This document shows positions 26,691 to 63,267 of a stretch of 64,000 nucleotides of DNA, piece after piece. Numbering within the stretch: the stretch's first letter is position 1; the number at the start of each line of letters is the position of its first letter. Source of the DNA: Gordonia tangerina (lineage in GTDB: Bacteria > Actinomycetota > Actinomycetes > Mycobacteriales > Mycobacteriaceae); contig NZ_JAKGCU010000026.1 of the NCBI RefSeq assembly GCF_021556435.1, forward strand, positions 1 through 64,000, in the 5' to 3' direction. The translations under genes were made by a program, and so were the position numbers. Below the pieces are notes generated by a model, which saw only the letters and a program-made list of their open reading frames with translations, ran no database searches and was not told the origin of the DNA.

Positions 26691-27580
26691 CGCACAGCCT
26701 TCCGGATGCCGAGTCCGGTCAGGAACACCCCGGCGATCCCGAGTCCCACGCACCACCAGATCGTGGGAGTCAGGATCTCGAGGGTGACCGTGCCGTCGCT
26801 CAGCGCTCGCATCGACGTCGCGAACTGCGAGATCGGCTGGTTGCGGACGAACGGCTGTATCCACTCCGGGAACTGGTCCTCGGGGACGAAGCCGGTGGAC
26901 AGCAGGCCGAGGACGAGGATCGGCAGGGACAGCGCCTGACTGGTCGCCTCGGGGCTGTTCGACAACAGACCCAGGGCGTCGGCGAGGATGGCGATCAGCA
27001 GCCCCACGGCAAGCACCACCGCGAACAGTCCCACCGTCTCGAGTACCGAACCCGCCGGTCGCCAGCCCATCACCAAGCTGGTGACCGCCGCGCAGATGAC
27101 CGAGATCACCAGCAGAGCCCCGTTGGTGCCGAACCGGGCGAGCGTCGGGATCGCGACCGGCATCGGCATCGTCCGGAACCGGGTGTTGATGCCCTTGGTG
27201 GTGTCCACGGAGGCGCGCATCGCCGCCGAGGACGCCACGAAGCTCACCGATTGCAGCGAGATGATCGGCATCAGGAACGCGGCGTAATCCATGTCGGGAT
27301 CGGCGTCCATGATCGACCGCAGTGGCAGGTAGAAGCAGATCGCCAGCAGCACCGGCGCGGCGAAGGCGAAGATGATCTCCCCATTGCGGAAGATCGCGCG
27401 CAACCCGCGGATCGTCAGGGCCCACCACTGGGCGGTGGCGTGAGTCCGCGGGCGGGTGATCACCGTCGGCGTCGCGACGGTGTCCGTCGCACCCGCACGC
27501 CCGACTCCGGCCGGGTCGACCCGAGCGGTGTTCGCCCGCGCGGTGTGCACTGCGGTCCGAGCGGCTGGGGTGGAGGTCAC
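26687..27580 (-). CDS. ABC-2 type exporter permease (DrrB/C-like)
   Basis: A 297-aa membrane permease paralogous to the one encoded next to it. A ~45-residue disordered N-terminus precedes WWALTIRGLRAIFRNGEIIFAFAAPV and six hydrophobic segments. MRASVDTTKGINTRFRTMPMP is the cytoplasmic loop after segment two, and LLSTGFVPEDQFPEWIQPFVRNQPISQFATSMRAL lies near the end. The start is a GTG that overlaps the ATPase stop (GTGA). The three-gene order ATPase-permease-permease with 4-bp overlaps is that of drrABC loci in mycobacteria. Confidence 0.88.
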   Translation of the reverse strand: MTSTPAARTAVHTARANTARVDPAGVGRAGATDTVATPTVITRPRTHATAQWWALTIRGLRAIFRNGEIIFAFAAPVLLAICFYLPLRSIMDADPDMDYAAFLMPIISLQSVSFVASSAAMRASVDTTKGINTRFRTMPMPVAIPTLARFGTNGALLVISVICAAVTSLVMGWRPAGSVLETVGLFAVVLAVGLLIAILADALGLLSNSPEATSQALSLPILVLGLLSTGFVPEDQFPEWIQPFVRNQPISQFATSMRALSDGTVTLEILTPTIWWCVGLGIAGVFLTGLGIRKAVR

Positions 27581-29238
27581 GCCGGATCGTCCGCGGGTTC
27601 GGCAGCCGGGTTGGAACTCGGCGCGCTGGGATCGGTCAACGCGAGGAAGACCTCGTCGAGACTGGGGCGGCGCAGTGCGACATCCGAGAGCCGGATCCCC
27701 GCCCCGGTGGTGCGTTGCACGATCTCGACGAGGGTGTCCGCGCCGTCCGGTGCGGGCACCGCGACCGAGGCCGACGATTCGCCGTCGGCTCCGCCATTAG
27801 GGGACGCTGGGCCACGTGGGGACGTTGGGTCGCTGGGGGAATCGGTGAGCAGGTCACCGAGGCAATCGCGCAACCGTGGCAGGTCCTCCGGGTCGGCCGG
27901 CGTGACGTCGTAATGCGAGGCACCGGTAGCGGCCTTGAGCTCGTCGGCCGTACCCGATGCGATGACACGACCGCGGTCGATCACCACGATGTGGTCGGAG
28001 AGCGTATCGGCCTCTTCCAGGTATTGGGTGGTCAGTAGCGTGGTGACGCCCTGGTCGCGCAGCGACTCGACGAGTTTCCACACCTCCTGGCGGCTGCGCG
28101 GGTCCAAACCGGTGGTCGGCTCGTCGAGGAAGACAACCTCGGGCTGGGTGACCAGGCCGCACGCGATGTCGATGCGACGCCGCATACCACCGGAATACTC
28201 ACCGACCCGGCGGCCGGCGGCTCGGGTGAGGTCGAAGGATGTGAGCAATTCGTCGGCGCGGACGCGTGCCGCGGATTTGGACAGCCCCATCAGCCGTCCG
28301 AACAGGATGAGGTTGTCGCGGCCGGACAGCGCTTCGTCCAGTGCAGCGAACTGTCCGGTCAACATGATCGAGCGTCGCACGCCCGCAGCGTCGGACACCA
28401 CGTCATGGCCGGCCACCGTCGCGGTACCGCCATCTGGTTTGAGCAGTGTGCACAGCATGTTGACGGTCGTGGTCTTGCCTGCCCCGTTGGGGCCGAGGAG
28501 CGCGAGGATCGAACCCTTGGCGACCGAAAAACTCACCGATTCGACGGCCACGTTCGCGCCGAACCGCTTGTGCAGACCGGTCACCTCGATCGCGGCGGGA
28601 GCGGCCGGCGTGAGATCGAGGGAATCGGATTCGGCTGCGGTGTCGGGTTCGGTCGCTGACGGGGACGCGGCCCGGTGCGCGGCCTCGGACCGTCGTGCCG
28701 GCTCCGGCACGGACGGCGCAGCGATCGGGGCGCGCTCGGCGCGGTTTTCATCGAGGAGGCCGGTGTCGCTGACGGCGGGATCGCTGACGGCGGGATCGCT
28801 CATGTCGGCGATGTGGGAAGTATCACCCGGCGGGGTGAGGATTCGCCATCCATCGGCGACGTCTGGCGCGACCTGGTCCACCGGACCGTCGGCGATCGAA
28901 CCGTCCCGGGTGGCCGGGTCGGCGGTAGGGGCATCGACGGTGGGCCGGGGGCTGTCGGTGGCCTCGGGTGCAGGCGTGGCGGCCGGGGTCAGCGCCGGAA
29001 AGGCGACGGTCGGCGAATCGTCGCCGGTCACTTTCGCGTGCCGTGCCCGGCGGTGGCGGGCTGCGGGCGCAACGCCCTGGTCCGACGGGCCCGAGCCATC
29101 GGAATCGCCTGCGTTGCCGTTGGTCCGTGCACGAGTGATCTCGAGGTCACGAGAGGTCAGCAGATCGGCGTCCCGACCGACATCGACGGGTGAACGGGGC
29201 GTCGCCGAGGTCGTGGACCTGTGGGACGGCTCGGCCAT
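27577..29238 (-). CDS. ABC exporter ATPase, DrrA-like, with long N-terminal extension
   Basis: A 553-aa protein. Residues ~217-440 are an ABC ATPase with Walker A LLGPNGAGKTTT (Lys 255), signature YSGGMRRR, Walker B VVFLDEPTTGLDP and switch LLTTQYLEEAD. After it comes the C-terminal region of the DrrA subfamily (RRPSLDEVFLALT near the end). DrrA proteins are usually ~330 aa; here ~215 extra residues, rich in Ala, Pro, Ser, Asp and Thr and without predicted fold, precede the core and include a tandem DPAVS repeat. The start at 29238 has a strong GAGAGGAG site, so the extension is probably translated. It powers the two permeases downstream and is transcribed divergently from the synthetase genes. 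Confidence 0.88.
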   Translation of the reverse strand: MAEPSHRSTTSATPRSPVDVGRDADLLTSRDLEITRARTNGNAGDSDGSGPSDQGVAPAARHRRARHAKVTGDDSPTVAFPALTPAATPAPEATDSPRPTVDAPTADPATRDGSIADGPVDQVAPDVADGWRILTPPGDTSHIADMSDPAVSDPAVSDTGLLDENRAERAPIAAPSVPEPARRSEAAHRAASPSATEPDTAAESDSLDLTPAAPAAIEVTGLHKRFGANVAVESVSFSVAKGSILALLGPNGAGKTTTVNMLCTLLKPDGGTATVAGHDVVSDAAGVRRSIMLTGQFAALDEALSGRDNLILFGRLMGLSKSAARVRADELLTSFDLTRAAGRRVGEYSGGMRRRIDIACGLVTQPEVVFLDEPTTGLDPRSRQEVWKLVESLRDQGVTTLLTTQYLEEADTLSDHIVVIDRGRVIASGTADELKAATGASHYDVTPADPEDLPRLRDCLGDLLTDSPSDPTSPRGPASPNGGADGESSASVAVPAPDGADTLVEIVQRTTGAGIRLSDVALRRPSLDEVFLALTDPSAPSSNPAAEPADDPA

Positions 29239-29679
29239 CGACTACTCCTCTCGGGCCACGTCGGTTGCCGGAGCACACGGCCGGTTGCTGTGGGCGATGG
29301 TACCCAAACAATCGACACGCCCTGCGACATTGTCGTCGGGGGATACCAAAACATTACTTTCGGGCAGGTACGGTTCCTACGTTTGGACGACGCGCCGGGG
29401 CCGCGCGTAACGATCTGGCGTCCGGATACGAAATCCATCTGTGAGCTTGTCGTTTACCGGCAATTCAGGTGGTTCGGTCTGGGCTCATCCATTCAACCGA
29501 ATCATGGTGAAGTAGGAATTGAAGGGTGGATAATGACGCACACTGTTGCGAGGGAACACCGTTTCCGCGGAACAGACAGCCCACAACGGTCGTTGCGGTG
29601 GACACATCGATCGACGTACGACCGGGCTTGCCGATGAGTCGCTGGATCAGGCTGGCCGACGAACTGGAAGAGAGAGGCG
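29239..29679. promoter_or_regulatory. Divergent promoter region between exporter and NRPS genes
   Basis: This 441-bp noncoding gap is more AT-rich than its flanks and must carry the promoters of both operons. Candidate elements are the palindrome TTCCGCGGAA at 29563-29572, next to GGAACACCGTTTCC, and a GATAAT at 29529-29534 that could be a -10 for the synthetase operon. I found no well-spaced -35. CGACATTGTCG near 29326 is another short palindrome. An AGAGAGG site precedes the synthetase ATG. Confidence 0.45.
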
Positions 29680-32600
29680 ATGGGGTCAGCACATACTGCG
29701 CGTGATGCCGACGGCACGGAAGCGACCCCTCTCGAACTCACCGCTGCTCAGCGCGGGATGTGGTTCGCGGAGAACCTCTCCGCCGACTATTCCGTTACCG
29801 TTGCTCAGTACCTCGACATCCGCGACGCCGGCCGGGAACTCGACCGCGAGCTGTTCCGTCGGGTCACGGTGGAGAGCGGTCGCGCCCGGGAGTCCGCATT
29901 CACCCGGATCGTCGAGGTCAACGGCGTCCCGATGCAGATTGTCGATCAACAGATCGACAATGATCTCGATTTTCTCGATTTTCGCGATCAACCCGATCCG
30001 GTCGCCGCCGCGCACCAATGGATGAATGACGATTATCAACGACAAATGGATCTGCGCGGTGACCGGCTGGTGGTGTCAACGCTGATCCGCGTCGCGGATG
30101 ATCGGTCGTTCTGGTACGTGCGGGCCCACCACATCGCACTCGACGGATATGCCGGACTCATGTCGGTCCTCGACGTCGTCAACCGGTACAACGCGGAGCT
30201 TGCGGGCGACGAGTACGCGCCGAAGGCGGGCGCAAGCCTCGCCGACCTCGTCGCCGACGACATCAAGTACCGCGAGGGCACTCGTCGCGCCGCCGATCGG
30301 GCGCACTGGGTGGACCGGGTCGCGGATCTGCCCGAGCGGGTCACGCTGGCGCAGCAGTCCGCCGCCGCCACGCTGTCGCCACGCAATCTGGTTGCCGGCG
30401 CCCGGATGAGCGTTGCTGCCCAGGATCAGCTCGACCGCGTGGCCACCGAACTCAACACCTCGGCCGCCGTCCTGCTGACGGCCGGTTTCTCGGCCTATCT
30501 CGCGCGGATGGCCGGCACCGACGATGTGGTTCTCAGCCTTCCGGTGACCGGCCGCGCCACGGCGAAGATCAAGAATGCCGCCGGGATGCTGGCCAACATG
30601 CTGCCGATCCGCGCCCGCGACGTGTCCCGGCTGACGATGCGCGACCTCATCGAGCAGAGCCAGCTCGAACTGACCGGCGCCCTGCGCCATCAGCGATATC
30701 GGTTCGAGGACATCCGCATCGATGCCGGGCTGGCCGATGCCAACACGGCGTCCTTCGGACCTATCGTCAATCTGATGTTCTTCGACAAGCCGATCGAGAT
30801 GGTCGGTGCCGACGTCGAATACCAGATCCTCAGCTCGGGCATCCTGGAGGATCTGCGCCTCAACGTGTACCAGGCCAGCCCCGGCGCACGCCTGGTCGTC
30901 GACTTCCACGGCAATCCGCATCTGTACACCGAGGACGAGTTGCGCGGTCATCTCGAGCGGTTCCTGGTGTTCCTCGGACGGGTGTTCGCCGGTCTCGACA
31001 CCCTGGTGGCCGACGTCGATCTGCTGATGGACGACGAACGTGCGGAGATGCTGGCGCTGGGCAAGGGGCCCGCGCTCGCGCTGCCGGAATCGGTTGATCA
31101 TCTGCTGACCTCATTCGAGCGTCAGGTCCGCGATCACGGGGACCGCATCGCGGTCGAGTTCGACGATCGGCAGTGGACGTATGCCGAATTCGACCAGTTA
31201 CGTGCGGTGATCACCGCGCATCTGCTCGCCGAGGGCGTCGGACGCGGCGACCGCGTGGTCGTGTCGGTGGGCCGCGGCCCGGGGCAGGTGGCGGCGATCT
31301 ACGCTGTGCTCACGGTGGGGGCCGCCTATGTGCCGGTCGATCCCACCCAGCCCGACGAGCGGCGACGACTCATCGTGGATGCGGTGTCGGCTCCGGTGGT
31401 GATCGATGCCGCGCTGCTCTCCGCGATCGGCGTCGATGCGGTGGCCCGTGATGCCGCGGCCGCGCAACCGCCCGCCGTCGCTGCGGTCGGCGGGCGCGAC
31501 GAGGCCGCCTATGTGTTGTTCACCTCGGGTTCGACGGGTACGCCGAAGGGTGTGCAGGTGTCGCACTCGGCGGTCCTCAACCGGCTCGCCTGGATGCAGG
31601 CGAACTATCCGCTCTCCGAGGCGGATCGGGTGCTGTACAAGACCCCCTTCACCTTCGACGTCTCGGTGTGGGAACTGCTGTGGCCGTTGGCCGAAGGCGC
31701 GCGGATGGTGATCGCCCGCCCGGACGGACATCGCGATCCCGAATACCTGCTGGACCTGATCACCCGACGTGAGGTCAACGTCGCGCACTTCGTTCCGTCG
31801 ATGCTGGACGTGTACACCGAGGTGTTGCAGAACGAGGGCCACGAGACCCTGCTGCCGGCCACCGTGCGCCGTGTGTTCACCTCCGGTGAGGCGTTGCCGC
31901 GGCTGCTGGCCGATCGGGTGATCGACGGCTCCACCGCCGAACTGGTGAACCTGTACGGCCCAACCGAGGCCGCGGTCGACGTCACCGAGCACCGCGTGGT
32001 GGCCGACGACGGTCCGGTGCCGATCGGTCGGCCGGTGGCCAACACCGACACCTACGTCCTCGACACCCGGCTACGTCCGGTGCCCACCGGTGTGGCAGGA
32101 GAACTGTATCTCGCCGGCTGCCAGTTGGCCGACGGCTACCTGGGGCGTAGCGATCTGACCTCCGACCGGTTCGTCGCCGACCCCTTCGGTGGCGCGGGCT
32201 CGCGCATGTACCGTACCGGCGACCTAGTGCGCTGGGATGCGGCCGGCGAGCTGCAATACCTGGGGCGCACCGATTTCCAGGTGAAGATCCGTGGCCAGCG
32301 GATCGAACCCGGTGAGATCGAAGCGGTGCTCGACGCGATGCCAGGTGTGGACGCCACCGCGGTGGTACCCCGTACCGACCTGGGTCCCAGCCCCGTACTG
32401 GTGGCCTACCTGCGATCCGACGACGACTCGGTGACCGAGGCTGCGGCGCTGTCGTGGTGTCGCCGCCATCTGCCCTCGCACATGGTGCCGTCGGCGGCCG
32501 TGCTGCTCGACCAGTTCCCGGTGGGTACCGCGGGCAAACTCGATCGAAAGAGTCTGCCGGCTCCCGATCTCACCCCGGTCGTCGGTTACGAGGCGCCGCG

Positions 32601-35600
32601 CACACCGGTCGAGATGACGCTGGCCTCGCTGATCTCCGAGCTGCTCGGGGTGGAGCGAATCGGTTTGCGTGACAACATCTTCGCGCTCGGCGGTGACTCA
32701 TTGATGGCCGCCCGCCTGGTGTCGCGAGCGCGAGTGGAGCACAACGTCCGGGTCGATCTCACCGACGTGTTCACCTCGGTGGACGTCGGTGAGATCGCCG
32801 AACGTTCTCGATCGGGCGGGGCCGACGGCCGGCCGGCGCTCACCCGTGTCGACCCACGCCCGCAGATCATTCCGCTGTCGCACTCGCAGACGCGACTGTG
32901 GTTCGTCAACCGGATGGATCCGGGTGCCGGTACCTACAACATGCCGGGCGCGGTACGGCTCGGCGCCGACGTCGATGTCGCGGCCCTGCAGCAGGCGCTC
33001 GGCGACCTCATCCAGCGCCACGAGACCCTGCGCACCCGGTTCGGATCCCATGGTGGGGAACCGATTCAGGAGATTCTGGATGCCGCCGAGGCGTCGACAT
33101 CGGTGGACACCGAGGTGGTCGACGTCGATGGCCGCCTCGACGAGGTGATCGGCGCCGAGGCGGCTCGTGGATTCGACCTCGCACACGAGATCCCCTTCCG
33201 GGCAAGGATTCTGCGTGACGGCTCGGGATATGTCGTGGTTGTGGTGCTGCATCACATCGCCGGTGACGGCTTTTCCCTCGTGCCGCTGATCCGAGACCTG
33301 TTCGTCGCCTACACCGCCCGGCGCGACGGCGTCGACAACCCGCTGCCGCCGCTGGATGTCCAGTACGCAGACTTCGCGATGTGGCAACACCGCCTGCTCG
33401 GCGCCCCCGATGAGCCGACCGAGGTCGCGATCGACGGGCTGGCCTTCTGGGAGCAGGAACTGGCCGGTCTGCCCGGTTTCCTGCCGCTGCCGACCGACCA
33501 TCCGCGCCCGCATGTGGCCACCGGCAGCGGTGGATACGTGGACATCACCATCGAGCCCGATCTGGTTGCCGGCGTCCGCGCGCTGGCACGTGACCACAAC
33601 GTGACCCCGTTTTCGGTGCTGCACACGGCATTTGCCATCCTGCTGGCACGGTGGGCCGAGGTGGACGAGGTCGCGATCGGTACTGCCGTCGCCGGACGCG
33701 ACGAACCCGAGACCAGCGATCTCGTCGGCATGTTCGTCAACACGGTGGTGCTGCGTACCGCGATCGCACCAGGAGACACCACCGCCGAATTGCTCGATCG
33801 TGCGCACACCACCCGCACCCGCGCGATGCGGCACGCGACGATCCCGTTCGAGCGGGTCGTCGAGGCCGTGGCGCCGGAGCGGTCGGCTGCCCACACCCCG
33901 CTGTTCCAGGTCTCTCTCACCATGCATCCGGGTCAGGCCCGCGCGCTCGAGGAATGGGCCGACTCGGCGGAGATGCTCGACGCCCGTGTGCAGTCGGCCA
34001 AGTACGATCTGTCGATCACCGTCACCGATCAGGTCCGCGACGCCGGTCTGGACGTCGAACTCGCCTATGCCGCTGACCTCTTCGACCAGCGGACCATCGA
34101 GCGGGTCGCCGATCAGCTGGTCACGGTGCTGCGTGCGATGGTCGCGGCCCCCACCAGGCGGGTCGGCACCATCGACCTGGTGGCCGGCGCGGAGTTCGCC
34201 GCACTCACCGAGCGTCCGAAGACCCCGGCGATCCCCGAGACGTTGCGGGATCTGCTGTTCAACGGTGTGGTCCAGGCCAATCCCTCTGGTGTCGCGATCA
34301 GCGGCGCCGGTACGATCACCTGGTCCACCCTGGAGGCCGGCACCAACCAACTCGCCCGCGAGCTGATCTCCCGTGGACTCGGTCCGGGTGATGTTGTTGC
34401 CCTGTGCATCCCCCGTTCACACCAGTCGGTGATGGCCATGCTGGCGGTCGCCAAATCCGGTGCGGCGTTTGTGAACATCGACCCGGCTCATCCCGCCGGC
34501 CGGCTCGCGGAGATCCTCGCCGACAGCGAGGCCGCGCTGGGGCTGACGGTCCTCGAGGTGTCCCGCAAGGCCCCCGACGGGGTCGAGTGGCTGTCGATCG
34601 ACGACGAGACCATGGAGCTGCAGCTCGCCGGACACAGCGGCGCGCGGGTGCGCACCGACGAACTCATCCGGCCGCCGGTCCTCGATGACCTGGCGTATCT
34701 GATCTACACCTCCGGTTCCACCGGTAAGCCAAAGGCCGCCGCGTTGAGTCATCGCGGCCTGGCCACGGTGGTGGCCAATCAGAAGAAGATCCTGCGACTG
34801 GATCAGCGGTCTCGGGTGCTTCATGTCGCGTCGCCGAGCTTCGACGCCTCGATCTTCGAGATCCTGATGGCGATGTGCACCGGCGCCGAACTCGTGGTGA
34901 GCCCCAACGGCGTCTATGGCGGCGACGAACTCGCGACGGTCATCGACACTCATCAGGTCAGTCACGCCGTGATGACACCATCCGCGCTGGCGACGCTGGA
35001 ACCGGCTGCGGTGCCCAGTCTGTCGCGGGTCATCAGTGTCGGTGAGGCCTGCCCGCCGGACCTGATGCGCCGATGGGCCCGCGCGGGTCGCGCGTTCTTC
35101 AACCTCTACGGTCCCACCGAGGTCACCATCTGGGCGACCGCCGCCGGACCCCTGCACGAGGGGGACGAGGTCACCATCGGCCGTGCGGTCCCCGGAGTCG
35201 GTGCGCTGGTACTGGATCCGGCGCTGCGGCCGGTCCCCGCCGGGGTCCCCGGTGAGCTGTACCTGTCGGGCATACAGCTTGCGCAGGCGTATCACGGTCG
35301 GCCAGACCTGACCGCGACGCGGTTCGTGGCGAATCCGTTCGGCGACGGCGAGCGCATGTACCGCACCGGTGACCGGGTGGTCCGCACCACGTCCGGCGCG
35401 CTACGGTACGTGGGACGCACCGACTTCCAGCTCAAGATCCGCGGCCTGCGGATCGAGCCAGGCGAGGTCGATGCCGCCATCGCGCGGCATCCCATGGTCA
35501 GCGAGGTCATCAGCCTGGGAGTGCCGGGGCCCGGCGGCGACGACGTGCTGGTCGCCTACGCGCGTCTGGTCGACGGGGCGACGGCGGACCCCAAGCGCAT

Positions 35601-37706
35601 CCTGGAGCAGGCGGCAGTGCACCTGCCCGCCTACATGGTGCCGCATTCGCTGGTGGTCGTCTCGGAGTTCCGGCTTACCACATCGGGCAAGATCGACCGC
35701 AGATCGCTACCGCCGGTGGACTTCTCCGCCACGATCGGGTATCGCGCACCGAGCTCGCAGATGGAGACCGTGGTCGCGGGTATCTTCGGGCAGGTGCTCG
35801 GGCAGGATCGGATCAGTGCGGACGCCGACTTCTTCGACCTCGGCGGCAGCTCGTTGTCGGCGACCAAGGTCACCTCGCGGCTGTCGGCCCTGCTCGACCG
35901 GCCGGTGCCGGTGAAGTTGCTGTTCGAACGTCCCACCGTCGCAACGCTGGCACAGGCGTTGGCGGCGAGCCCAACCGGTCACGGGGCGCCACCGTTGCTG
36001 GCCCGCAGTCGTGCCGAGCTGGTTCGTGTGTCGGGGATGCAGCGCGGGCTGTGGTTGATCAACCGCGCCGACCCGGGATCGGCGGCCTACAACGTCGCGA
36101 TGGCGTTGCGGTTGACCGGTGATCTCGACGTCGCTGCATTACAGCTGGCCACCGCCGACCTGGTGCGCCGCCACGAGTCGCTGCGCACCACCTACCCGAT
36201 GATCAACGGGGAGCCGATCCAGGTGATCCTGCCCGCCGATGTCGTCGAGAGCGAGCTGACGGTGCAGGTCCGGGAGGTGGGGTCCGCGCTGGAGGATGCC
36301 ATCGGTGAGGTGACCGGCGAAGGATTCGACATCACCACCCGGCCGCCGGTACGTGCGGTGTTGCTGCGGTTGTCGACTACCGAGCACATTCTGGTCTTCG
36401 TCATCCACCACATCAGCGCCGACGGTGCGTCGATGTCGCCGCTGGCGCGCGATCTGATGACGGCGTACGCGGCACGCAACACCGGGGCCGAACCCGCGTG
36501 GAAGCCGCTCCCGGTGCAGTACGCCGACTTCAGCCTGTGGCTGTCGGAACGTCTCGCGGTGACCGATGGCGAGGGCACCACCGAGGAAGAGCGTCAGCTG
36601 GCCTATTGGGATGATCGCCTGGCCGGTGTCCCGGAGCGACTGGATCTGCCGCATGACCACCCGCGGCCGAAGTCGCCCACCTTCCGTGGCGCTGCGGTTG
36701 ACCTGGAAATCCCCGCCGCAGTGGTTGCGCAGCTCGAAATGGTTGCGCGCCAACACCATACGACATCATTCATGGTGATCCACGCTGCCTTCGCGGTGTT
36801 GCTGAACCGGATGTCGGGTGCCACCGACCTGGTGATCGGTACGCCGTTCGCGGGCCGCGGCGAGCAGAGCCTCGACGACGTGGTGGGTATGTTCGTCAAC
36901 ACCCTGGCCCTGCGTTCCCGCATCGACCCGTCCGAGCCCTTCGTGGACTTGCTGGCGCGAGTCCGCAACGAGGACCTCGCCGACATGTCGCACACCGACG
37001 TGGCCTTCGACAACATCGTGGCGCGCGCTCTGCCCAAGCCTCCGACGTCGTACAACCCGATCTATCAGGTGATGTTGGCCTTCCAGGATGTCGAATTCCC
37101 CACCCTGCAGTTCGACCGGTTGACGGTCGCACCCATCGGGGAGGAACTGACCTCGGCGAAGGTGGATCTGCAGCTGACCCTGTTCCCCAACGACCCTGAG
37201 CGCGACAGTCGCGGTGGCGGGATGCGGGCGCAATTCCTCTACGCCACAGACCTGTTCGACCCGAGTACCATCGAGCGGCTGGCGGCACGGTACGTGCAGG
37301 TGCTGGATTCGGTCACCACCGATCCGGACCTCCATGTCGGCGACGTCAGTATCCGTCTCGACGATGAGCTCCTCGCCAGCGCGGTCGACGACACCGTGGC
37401 CGAGGTGGCGCTCGCCGATCTCGTGGCGCAGGCGTCGGCCGCCGACCCCGCCGCATCGGCGGTCGCCGGGCCACCCGCGCTGAGCTTCGGTGATCTCGAC
37501 ATCATGATGCAGGCGATGAGTCCCACTGCGCCCGACGCGGACTCGGCGTTGACGATGGCGGCGATGACGTTGATACCCGGCCTCGCGGAGGCCGGACCCG
37601 AAGAGTTCGACGCGGTTCTCTACGAGTTGCGCGAACGTGCCGGGAGGGTAGTGGCCCAGGGCGACCATGCGACAGATTCCACTGAGTCGGAAGGCAGCGA
37701 ACGAAC

Positions 37707-37710
<4 letters not shown>
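29680..37710 (+). CDS. Nonribosomal peptide synthetase, C-A-T-C-A-T-C (modules 1-2 and C of module 3)
   Basis: A 2,676-aa synthetase. C1 ~16-445 (HHIALDG, His150-151), A1 ~470-965, T1 ~975-1045 (GGDSL, Ser1007), C2 ~1065-1495 (HHIAGDG, His1191), A2 ~1520-2010, T2 ~2020-2090 (GGSSL, Ser2058), C3 ~2105-2535 (HHISADG, His2243), and a ~100-residue tail. A C domain before the first A domain implies N-acylation of residue 1, as in lipopeptide starters. Pocket residues read by alignment to GrsA give DVWHFSLVDK for A1, the classic serine code, and DAFVIVLIWK for A2, which I cannot assign. C2 and C3 have LCL-type motifs. The gene ends after a C domain, so the cognate A domain is on the next protein. 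It overlaps that gene by four bases (GTGA). No lipid-activating ligase lies in the window. Confidence 0.95.
37408..37707 (+). other. C-terminal docking-like segment of the first NRPS
   Basis: Residues 2577-2676 follow the last C domain. They read [17 protein letters not shown] then ALSFGDLD, like the first strands of an adenylation domain. A helical part with [18 protein letters not shown] and [14 protein letters not shown] follows, then an acidic, Ser-rich end. A related layout opens the next synthetase and makes up the two small proteins beside the MbtH genes. Function inferred. Confidence 0.55.
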
Positions 37711-62684
<24,974 letters not shown>

Positions 62685-62771
62685 GAGCCGCAGCACCGAC
62701 ACCGTCACCGCAGCGGCACCGTCACCCGCAATCCATCTGCACTATCCACCCACGATCCCTGGAGGACACCA

Positions 62772-62999
62772 GTGACCAACCCCTTCGACGACGACAACGG
62801 CCGCTTCTACGTATTGGTCAACGACGAGAATCAGCACTCGCTGTGGCCGACCTTCGCCGACATCCCCGCCGGCTGGAGGACGGTGTTCGGGGAGGACAGT
62901 AGGGCGGCATGCCTGGGCTACGTGGAGAAGAACTGGACCGACCTGCGTCCCAAGAGTCTGATCGAGGCGATGGACGCGGACGCGGCGCGCCGCGCGTGA
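62772..62999 (+). CDS. MbtH-like protein 2
   Basis: A 75-aa MbtH-family partner of adenylation domains, 87 bp behind the giant synthetase and probably in its operon. [39 protein letters not shown] and [17 protein letters not shown] show all the family's conserved residues. The start is GTG with GGAGGA six bases upstream. It is about 90% identical in protein to the MbtH gene at 25003 while synonymous positions differ widely, so the duplication is old and both copies are under selection. Confidence 0.95.
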   Translation: MTNPFDDDNGRFYVLVNDENQHSLWPTFADIPAGWRTVFGEDSRAACLGYVEKNWTDLRPKSLIEAMDADAARRA

Positions 63000-63267
63000 C
63001 TCTCATCCGGCCACGACGTCGCGAGGCTGTGTAGCCGGGATAACGCTTGAACATCAAGCACTATTCGCCACTCCAACAACTTGAGTCACAGCAGTAACAT
63101 GGAGTTGTACCGAGAATCTGCTCTGACCTGTGGATTCGCACACAATCTGGCGTCCGCGGTTCCCAAAGAGCCGTTAGCAAGGCAAGCTATATAGACGGAC
63201 CTGGCGCCAGCACCATTCTGGGAGGCAACGTGGCCAGGGTCACAACACGGAGTTCGGGGGAACGACT
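63000..63267 (+). other. AT-richer leader region before the second small gene
   Basis: The sequence between the MbtH gene and the small gene is unusually AT-rich for this genome. TATATA at 63188-63193 could be a -10 element. A GGGAGG site precedes GTG 63230, which opens a 13-codon frame that ends at 63271 in a GTGA overlap with the start of the small gene. This suggests a separate promoter and possibly a coupled leader peptide. Confidence 0.4.
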
